Shown: positions 56,325 through 64,000 of the stretch, piece after piece
Numbering within the stretch: position 1 is the stretch's first letter
Layout: every line of letters begins with the position of its first letter
NCBI GenBank assembly: GCA_021234155.1
Contig: JAJEKV010000023.1
Location: 11,670,680 to 11,734,679, forward strand
Reading direction: 5' to 3'
DNA length: 64,000 nucleotides
Source of the DNA: Isoetes taiwanensis
Lineage: Eukaryota; Streptophyta; Lycopodiopsida; Isoetales; Isoetaceae
The notes under the pieces: model-generated
Told to the model about the DNA's origin: nothing
The model's input: the letters and a program-made list of their open reading frames with translations, nothing else
Databases searched by the model: none
Translations under genes and position numbers: made by a program

Positions 56325-57881
56325 GTCGAAATGGTGTTTTCTTATAGGTTGTGCCTGGGCTTGGTTTGATTCTGTCTGGGGTCTTATTTGTATGGTTAGG
56401 ATAATTTATATGTTGAGTTTGGTCAGTCTAGTCCTTGCCTCATCTTTCCCTTGTTGTTTGACACCATGCCTAGGTCGTCTATGCCACCCTTATGTTATAA
56501 ACATTAAATTTCGGGTTATAAGCATTATAACAAAGGATATTTGTGCATAATTTATTAAACATTAATCATAAAAGGTCCTTACATAGGTCGAACCTTGTGC
56601 ATGGTTATGTTTCGGTGTTAAGTTTGGTCACTCTAGTTCTTGCCTCATATTTCCCTTGTTGTTTGACGCCAGGCGTAGGTCGTTTGTGCCCCCTTATGTT
56701 ACAAACATTAAACCTCGTGTTATAAACATTATAATCAAGGGTCCTTTGGTGCGTAATTTATTAAACATTAATAACAAAAGTTCTTGTGCAGATTGGTCCC
56801 TTCCCTCCCTCTTCCTTTTTCTTTGTTGTTTCTGGCGTCTTTTTCGTTGGTGTTTGGGGTCTAGAGTCGGTCCTTGTTGTGCTTTATCGTTCCCTTGATG
56901 TCTAGTTTCTGCAGGGGTCATGTTAGGTTCGGTGCATAGTACTCTTTGATTGCTTTTCTGGTTTTTGTTTGTTGGTCGGTGTGTTGCTTGGATGTATGAT
57001 GTGTTGTCGTCTAGGGGTTTCTTTTCGTGGTTGGTTTACCGGTGCTTGTTTTGGTTCTGTGCGTCCCTTTACGCTTGTAGTGTTGTTGTATTTTTGGAGT
57101 TGGGGTCGCATTTTTTCCAGTTTTGTTTCGTGTGCCTCCGACTCGACCTTGGGATTGTCTTTCGTGTTTCGTTGGGTTTTATCTTTTGGGTCAATCTTTA
57201 GTTTGGTGGATAGTTGTCGTATTGTCATTTTTTCCATCTATGGCCTGCGCGTTTTTTGTTCATTTTTCAGCTTTTTAGGTCGGTCTTTTTATGATGCCCA
57301 ACCTCGTAGTTTCTATGTTGCAGTCCCTAGATTGACCCTCTTATGTGTCTACATACTTTTTTGCTTTCTTACTTGAATGTATTCGTTAGTGTATAAATTA
57401 TGGATCATTGCTTGTTTTTGCGGAGTCGTTTAGTTCTTTTCCTTGAGTCAGTTTGCATTTGGCTAACTATAATTGTTGTGGTTGTTTGTTTCATTTGGCG
57501 GCCTATCTACTCCTTGTTGCTGATCTTTTTCCTTGTTCGCCTTCATTTAGTTTGACTTGAGGGTGGGAGCATCCATTTGGGCATAAAGTAACTTCGGTCG
57601 AATGTCTAATTCTTTGCTTGGGTATTCCATGTATTTCTATCTTTGCAGTCTATGGTAGCATCCTTGGCATCATAGGTGTCTTAGTTGAGGGATGCTCATT
57701 TGTTTGTCCATTTTACATTGTTTTCTTCTTGGGAATTTGTTGATCTCCTTCTGCAGGTTATGGGGTTCCCCGTCATCGCTAATTTATTTATGCGATTACA
57801 TGGTTCATTGGTCTAGTTAGAAGTGGCTCATTTCTCTCCATTCTCTCTGGCCTGTAGTTTCATTTAGTACTCTTGATGCTT

Positions 57882-57885
57882 GCTC

Positions 57886-57932
<47 letters not shown>

Positions 57933-57940
57933 CTCTCTTA
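57882..57940 (+). repeat. (CTTT)n microsatellite
   Basis: About twelve uninterrupted CTTT units followed by a CT run. Confidence 0.95.
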
Positions 57941-60014
57941 CCTCATGACTTTCCCTCCTTCTTCCTTCCCTTTTGCATGAATGTCTCGTCCCATTCAACC
58001 TTTGCTGCATCGGTGGTACCCATTGCTCTATTTGTTCATACTCCATGTATCTCACGATGTCTCCTTCGTTTGGTTTTTTATTCCTCGATATCTTCCATTT
58101 TGTTGTGCTCTAGTCCTTTTGTCTTAATCACATTTCTCCATCCATTTCATTTGCTTCTGTTTCCTGTCTTGCTGAATCTTCTTGTCGCCTATCTTATTTC
58201 TTGTTTACCTTCATTTAAAATTGAATAGTCCTACCAGTTTTTAGTGGTGATTGGCGTGTTTGAGTTAGTATGTTCGTCCTAGTGATACTTTCTCTCTTTG
58301 GTGGTCTATTTTATGTCCTTTTGCTCTCTCTTTCGGATTTGAAAGTTTGAAACCCCGTCTTGTTTTGTAAGTTGCGTAGTGGGTAAAAGTAGGGTTGTTA
58401 GATGTTGGTTTTGTCAGGTTCCCTTGGGCCAGTTGATGTTAAGAATAGTATATTTGTCAGAGTTGATGGTTTTTTTTTTCTTTGGTGGCCTGCTCATGTA
58501 TGGTTTCCTCCTTTTGCAAATGTTGACAGTTTATAGCCTTCGTTGGTTTTTAGTTGCATGGTTCTTGGTGTGGAAAGATTCGAGCTATGGTTCGGTTGGG
58601 GAGGGCATCTCCAGTAGATGCTGATAAGAATCATTTTTTGACTTGGCGACTAGAGGGGTCAATGTCAGACTGGCTTCTTGGTATTTTTCCTCGTCTTGTC
58701 ATTACGAAGCAGTGGTGCCATCTCTAGTGGACATTGATGGGGATCGTTGTCCACTCTTTGTCTACATAGTTCAACAAGGGGCTAACTACTTTGTATGTTG
58801 CTTTTTTACGCCAAGTCAGTTTTGCATTTAGTTGCTTCATTGCGTTTTTGGCAATTCCTCACTATATCCTATATTTAATCAACAAATGTCGGTTGCCCCC
58901 TTTTGTTGACATTTTGGCACTCGACCTAAGGACTTTAGCACGAGTTGTCGGGCGCGTCAGGTATTTCCAGTATCTTGTATATAACCTTCTCCATTTGGAT
59001 ATTCTAGCATTTTTTCTACTCTTGAACTTTTCCTTAACTGCATTCATCATGAGTTGGTGATTCATTTTAGTTCATGCCATGTTGCGTTTGGTTATTCTCG
59101 ACACTTACAAATCTCATAGACATGGTTGTGGTCCATAACGTCTCTATTTTCTACCGCAATTAGTCCTTTTAATGCGCTTTGTTTCCATACTTAGATGTGG
59201 TCCTTTTTTGCTTAGGATCTCATTTCCCCGTCGTTGGTCTATTGGTACCATTTGTGGTGGTCGCTTACATTTGGTCGTTTTGCGGGAGTTTTACAATTGG
59301 TGGTATTTGCTAGAATCATTTGGCTCATTTATACATGGCTTTTGCCAGTGCCATATCTCAGTTTGCATTTTGTATGGGTTGAGCTATTGCGTTCTTGCTG
59401 CATTGGTGCTTGTGACATTTAGTTGCAAATCTTCTTTTATATTCCTTTATGTGGCTAGTTCCTTGTACTTGTGATGACCACCTAGCCATGTGCCCCTTCA
59501 ATTCTTTTAGTTCATTGGCTTCTTTCCACTGCCTTTACTCGTTCCCTTTACTACATGACGTCCATTATTCCCTTTTGTCGACTTTTGTTTTATTTGTCTC
59601 ATTGAGCTCTTATGTTGTCCCTTGAGTCCTAGCTCTTGTAGTCCGGGTTGTGCTTGGGTTGCTTCCATATGTCGTTACACTGCTCTGCTTTGTCCGAGTT
59701 GTCCTGAGTTGTCCCATCTGTCTGATTGCTCTTAGCATTCTTGTCTCATGATTTCTCAGCAGTAATTTGTTCACTTGCACATGCATGATTTGTTCCTCTC
59801 ACTCGTACTTTTTCCCTGGTCTTTTCAGTTGTAGTTTGTTCGATTGCCCAATTTATTTCCCTCGCCTTTCCATTTCAGAGCGGTTTTCTAGTGCCTCTTT
59901 TCTTTATCCTATTTCTCCATCCATTTCATTTGCTTTGCTTCCCTTTTTTGCTCTAAGATTCTTGAGCTTTATTTCTAGGTGTTTGTATAGGTAGATAAGT
60001 GCATGCTTGTTTCT

Positions 60015-61080
60015 CATATGTCCTTATGAGGGCCCATACTCTTCTCTTTTATCATTGATTCTTAGTTTCTCGTGAATGCCTTCGAGGGCTTTATTTGCAT
60101 TTGTGGCCTTAGCTCCTTTGTCCCAATTTGCTATGTTCCTCTATTCCTAGTCCCTTATTCCATCCATTTCATTATAATCTCGCATTCCTCTCTTTTTTCA
60201 TTTTGCATTTTGTCCCTTTCCTCTCTGTTTGTTCATTTTATCTCTTGAAACGTCTTGGCTCTTCTATTGTCTTGACTCCCTCCTTTGCCTGCATCTTGAC
60301 TCATCATAGTGCTTTTTTGCCCTGGTGGTGTCCAATCATTATGTCGTTTTACTATGTTGTCCCCAGTTGTTGGATCCACCTTGCTTAGCATTTTTTATTC
60401 TTGTTGGTCTCAGTGACCGGATTACCCTCGTCAACCAAATTTGCATGTTGTTCACCGAGTTGTTCTCTTAACTCTGTTTCTTCCGACGATGTCATATAGC
60501 ACCCATCTTTCTCCATCTTTCTCTCACCATAATGGGTTCTTTGGTCCAATCCTCTAGATTGTTCTTGAGTCTCAAGGTCCCTATCGTTGTTTCTACGTTG
60601 AAAATTCGCTTGGATCTGTTATGCATGTGGGTATACATTCATGAATTTTAGTCCTTGCTATTTATTGTTGTTGCTCTATTTGTTCTTTTACTCCAATATT
60701 CTCATATGTTCTCAGTGGTTCTCATGGATGCCCTTATGAGGGCCTATACTCGCTCTTTGTCATAGATTCTTAGTGTCTCATTAGTGCCTTTGAGGGCCTT
60801 CAGTTATTTCCATTTTGTGTCCTCAACCATTTTGTCTCGTTTTGCTTTGTTTCTCTATTCTCGATTCCTTTTCTATCCATTTCATTCTGGTCTCCTGTTT
60901 GTCTTTTTTCACCCTATGTTTGTTCCTTTCATCTTGTTTCCAGTTTATCCCTTGAAATACATCTTTGCTCTACTATTGTCTTGATTCCCTCCTTTGTCTG
61001 CCCCCTGATTTGACGTAGTTCTTCTTGCCTTGTTGGTCCAATCGTCATGCTTTTTCTGTGTTGACCTCGTAAAGACTAAA
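60015..61080 (+). repeat. Diverged tandem duplication, period about 705 bp
   Basis: The blocks at 60,015-60,370 and 60,720-61,065 share, in order, TTATGAGGGCC, GATTCTTAGT, GAGGGC, CCATCCATTTCATT (60,163; the second copy opens TATCC), CTATTGTCTTGA and CTCCTTTG. Confidence 0.75.
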
Positions 61081-62443
61081 GAAGTTGTTTGGTGTTCCCT
61101 TTTTCCCGTGACATTCTTCCTTTTTGGCCTGCATTTTAAATTTCAAAATGTGGTTGCATCTTCGCAGATTCGTGCATGTTGCAGTGGTTCTTGTGGTCCG
61201 TTGTCTTGCATTCGTAAATGGTATTTGTTCTTGTTTCAGGTTGCACTCATTTTTCTTCATCCATTCCTCATCTTGGCGTTGATCCCATCCTCGCTGACTC
61301 TGTGGCGTCGTCTACCGGTGTTCTCAATTGCATAATTGCTCTATCACCTTATAAAACCTTTTTGTTCTTGTGTCTCGGGGTCCCTATCATCTTGTTCCCG
61401 TGGGTTATATTGTTTCTATTTTTGAAAGTTTGTTTGAACTGGTTATGCATGTAGCGTATATGTTTAGGTTTTAAGTCCTTGTTTGTGCATAAGGACTTTT
61501 CCCTAGAAAGGGAAAAAAAAAATCCTTGGACGAAGTTCTTGATAAAGGGAAACTAAAGAAGTGGACGCGACTCTGAACATGCCGATTTAGGGCGAAAAGT
61601 CAAAAGAATGGCGTCGTTTTAGATTTATCTTTCAGATAAAGGATTTGAAACAAATTTGTATGAAGCGAAAGTCTAGCACCATCAAAATCCGTGATCTTCA
61701 CAGAATTCTTTGCCTGAATTGGCCATTCTTCTATTGTAGATACTGCCAGGAAGCCAGTTTTGCAAGAGTTGGGTCTGAAACAAGTCAACTTTGTTGGTCT
61801 GGGCCAATTTGGCAGGATTTAAAGGAAAAAAATACTTAATGAATTTCTCTATCAGAATTGCCTCTGAACAGGGCAGTCTGAGGATTGGCACTCAAGGTCG
61901 CTACAACGCTTGCCATTCTTGAAAGGATTCATCATCAACAATTAATCTTCCAGAGATTCGTGTAGTTTATAATACAAACTAGAAGAACTGTGAAAACTAA
62001 CAATTCGGGGATACTGGGTTTGAAGAATAAACTGGGATCTTTTATATAAGCTTTTAAAACCTTACCCATACTTACCTTGTTTACACAAAATGCCGAAGCC
62101 TTGCTCACAAGTAGGAAAAACAGAGCTGCATGAATGAGAGGTGTACAAGAGGTGGGTGACTATGTTAACATACTAGAGCACCACCTACGCAGAGTTAATG
62201 AACTCTTACCCCAATAGAAGACGACCAGTAGCAAAGAGGTCCTAGCCTACCGACTATGGGCCAAGAAAGAAGCATGGGGAGAGTGCCTCAACCCATCCCT
62301 CCCATGGAGAATGAAATGTGCTAGGGATGGTGACATCACATGGTGAGATGATGGCATGGCAAAGGATGATGCTGCAAGTGCCATGTTGACGATTCGCCCA
62401 TGTGGCATATATGAAATTCAAGAGGCACATAGAAAAAACCAAG

Positions 62444-62745
62444 GGATGTGATGAAATGGATAGTGATGTGGTAGGGGTAGTCTATATAAATATATAAACC
62501 ACGGTTGAGGTTTTTCTAACTAAGAAATGCAATAAAAGATCGATCCTTTGTTTCAAGTCTTCTTTCTTGTTTCTCTTACGCTCGCAATCCGAGGAAAATG
62601 TAGCATCATGAGAGAGAAACATGAAAGAGAACTTGAAACAAAGGATCAATCTTTTATTGCACTTCTTGATTGGAAAAACCCTAACTGTGGTTCAAATAGT
62701 CTAGACTACCCCCGCTATATCACCTTCCACCTCATCACAATAGAA
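62444..62745. repeat. Inner hairpin nested in the foldback
   Basis: A second inverted repeat with arms of about 134 bp (62,444-62,577 and 62,609-62,745) and a 31-bp loop. Arms share GCAATAAAAGAT and ATCCTTTGTTTCAAG. The left arm contains TATATAAATATATAAACC, a possible TATA region. Its right end meets the outer right arm directly. Confidence 0.85.
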
Positions 62746-62937
62746 AATCCAAATTTATTTTTCGAACCCAGTATCCCGAATCGTTGTTTTTTTTGCAATT
62801 CTTTTGGTCTGTGCTATAAACTACGAATCCCTAGAAGATTAATTGTTGATACTGAATCCTTCCAGAATCGCAACTGCTGTAGCGGCCTTGAATGTCAATA
62901 CTGAGGATTTTGATGATGTCAGGTTTCTCCCTTGTAC

Positions 62938-62953
62938 AAATTTGTCTCAGATT
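62938..62953. repeat. Target site duplication of the LINE insertion
   Basis: AAATTTGTCTCAGATT occurs here and at 63,852-63,867, bracketing the LINE. Confidence 0.9.
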
Positions 62954-63655
62954 GATTTTGAGTTCAAATTGAAGTTCCTTCTCCTTCGTTGGGACCAGGG
63001 CATTTGGGAAAAAGTAGCTGCTACACTTCCTCCACTCCCACAGGACGTGGCTCCCCAGCTCTGGGTGGTTCATGGCAGTGTTAAGGAGGAGCACCTGGTG
63101 CACTCGATGTATGTGGTCCTGCTTCATCCTGAAGTGTTGGCTCCATCGCCAAAGTGGCCTTTAGTTATCCCTGAGCCTCATCGTAAAGCAGTCTGGCGAT
63201 GGGTATGGGATAAATTGCTTCATCCTAAGCTATCTATTTTATGGTGGCAGATCACTCATAGATGCGTGCGGGTAAACACTGTTCATCGATTTCGTCCAGA
63301 AGTCTCTGTGATCTGCCCTCTTTGCATGCAGAGGGATGAGACAATTGAGCATTGCTTTTTCTTGTGTCACCATGTTCGACTTGCTTGGCAGTGGCTTTTG
63401 AGTCTTTTCCATTGTGACTTGAATAGTCAGCAGGTCCTATTGTCAGTCTATCCTAGTTCTTGGGACAAGTTGGCAAAGAGGGCTTTCCACTTAGCATCTG
63501 CTTGGATCATCTGGTCCATCTGGAAGAGACGAAATCTCCTCATCTTCAAGGAACAGGTCTTTTCAGATACGCAAATGCTTAGCGATGCCCGTAGTCGCAT
63601 TTTGAAGGCGTACAAGTGTTCTTCCTTAAAGGATGACATTAAAAGTGTCATTTGA
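62954..63655 (+). CDS. LINE ORF2 C-terminus with zf-RVT domain
   Basis: About 233 codons without interruption. It contains KAVWRWVWDKLLHPKLSILW and HRCVRVNTVHRF, then the zinc-binding block VICPLCMQRDETIEHCFFLC, the CPLC...E...H.F..C pattern of the zf-RVT domain after plant LINE reverse transcriptases. The open frame continues upstream to 62,843, but those 37 codons come from the foldback element's arm. The RT domain itself is missing, so the product cannot be active. Confidence 0.85.
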   Translation, partial: DFEFKLKFLLLRWDQGIWEKVAATLPPLPQDVAPQLWVVHGSVKEEHLVHSMYVVLLHPEVLAPSPKWPLVIPEPHRKAVWRWVWDKLLHPKLSILWWQITHRCVRVNTVHRFRPEVSVICPLCMQRDETIEHCFFLCHHVRLAWQWLLSLFHCDLNSQQVLLSVYPSSWDKLAKRAFHLASAWIIWSIWKRRNLLIFKEQVFSDTQMLSDARSRILKAYKCSSLKDDIKSVI

Positions 63656-63851
63656 GAGCAATATCTTCAGATTCACACCTACTCATAGCAAACAGTTGTG
63701 CTCGTAGTGATCTGTGTTCTCTGCTTTTCTATGTTATGTATGTGGTGGGTAGTGTTGCTCTAGTGGATATCTTCTCCACTGGGTTTTGAGTCCCCCATGT
63801 ACTCTTTGTATTCTTTTGAGTAATAAAGGTCCACGTTCATCAAAAAAAAAA
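62954..63851 (+). mobile_element. 5'-truncated LINE insertion with poly-A tail
   Basis: An insertion of about 0.9 kb with 16-bp target duplications and an A run at 63,842-63,851. It holds the end of ORF2 up to TGA at 63,653, then a 3' UTR with AATAAA at 63,822. The intact duplication and poly-A mark it as a recent retrotransposition by the L1-type target-primed route. Confidence 0.9.
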
Positions 63852-64000
63852 AAATTTGTCTCAGATTCTTTATTGAAAACAAAATCTGGAACGACATTAT
63901 TTTTTCTGACTTTTTGCCCTAAATCGGCATGTTGAGGGTCACGTCCGCTTCTGTAGTTTCCCTTTGCCAAGAATTGCGTCCAAGGATTTTTTCCCTTTGT

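Larger units (their letters stand above)
56330..61500 (+). repeat. Second long pyrimidine-rich tract
   Basis: T/C-rich plus strand for over 5 kb, with recurrent phrases such as TCCATCCATTTCATTTGCTT (58,136; 59,918; variants at 60,163 and 60,873) and short GC hairpins of the GCCCTTATGAGGGC type (near 60,023, 60,076, 60,730, 60,788). The Leu/Phe/Ser-rich ORFs lack domains. Similar in character to 8.6-13.8 kb and to elements A/B1. Confidence 0.6.
61506..64000. mobile_element. Long inverted-repeat (foldback) element
   Basis: The left arm (61,506-62,043) and right arm (62,745-62,953 plus 63,868-64,000, split by a LINE) are inverted copies. Shared runs include AACATGCCGATTTAGGGC, TCAACAATTAATCTTC and CAATTCGGG. 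The left arm holds about 180 bp (about 61,690-61,870) absent from the right. The right arm reaches the window edge, so the outer terminus is not fully seen. No transposase frame. A MULE-like or foldback-type element is possible. Confidence 0.8.

Noticed and set aside
62843-62953. ATG start for the zf-RVT ORF
   Set aside because: The first 37 codons belong to the foldback arm; the LINE begins after the target duplication at 62,953.

Overview
The window is nuclear DNA of a land plant. It has spliced genes with GT/AG introns, a VQ-motif protein, PPR and histone H3-like fragments, and plant-type transposons of nearly every order: a Ty3/gypsy chromovirus, copia, LINEs with zf-RVT, CACTA, PIF/Harbinger-like MITEs, and probable SINE and Helitron traces. 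The species cannot be fixed from the sequence. The density of old, nested repeats suits a large repeat-rich genome such as a fern, lycophyte or gymnosperm. Genes are few and broken, and most of the 64 kb is mobile or repeat DNA.

Layout. 1-2.6 kb: foldback MITE and short duplications. 2.6-3.4 kb: minus-strand VQ-motif gene. 5.6-7.9 kb: scattered minus-strand exons of an unidentified gene, with a probable divergent promoter near 8 kb. 8.6-14.7 kb: a long pyrimidine-rich repeat tract ending in a structured element (copy A). 15.2-16.2 kb: a TIR element with a GC-rich core. 18.2-18.4 kb: one isolated exon. 18,458-29,565: a chromovirus on the minus strand, bounded by a TTAAG target duplication, whose 5' part carries a histone H3-like (possibly CENH3-like) fragment. 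30.6-31 kb: LTR/primer-site remnant. 33.9-35.2 kb: decayed LINE. 36.8-39.1 kb: minus-strand ORFs, including a P-loop NTPase resembling Crinkler/fungal-type NTPases and a degenerate EF-hand-like ORF. 41.2-42.3 kb: GC-rich foldback and TIR element. 44.7-45.0 kb: two putative exons. 45,077-54,329: a 9.25 kb CACTA element with AAA target duplication, carrying host gene pieces, MITEs, a LINE fragment and two copies (B1, B2) of the structured element. 54.5-56.0 kb: a real but unidentified minus-strand gene with a duplicated exon. 56.3-61.5 kb: a second pyrimidine-rich tract. 61.5 kb to the end: a long inverted-repeat element containing a second nested hairpin and a young 5'-truncated LINE insertion.

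The most unusual material is a family of non-coding, pyrimidine-rich elements (A, B1, B2). Each has a large 5' palindrome, short hairpins in the body, and a 3' motif. In B1 and B2 that motif folds into a stem enclosing the same core, while the stem itself has changed sequence with pairing kept. This suggests selection on RNA or ssDNA structure and matches no family I recognise. Second is the histone H3-like fragment inside the chromovirus.
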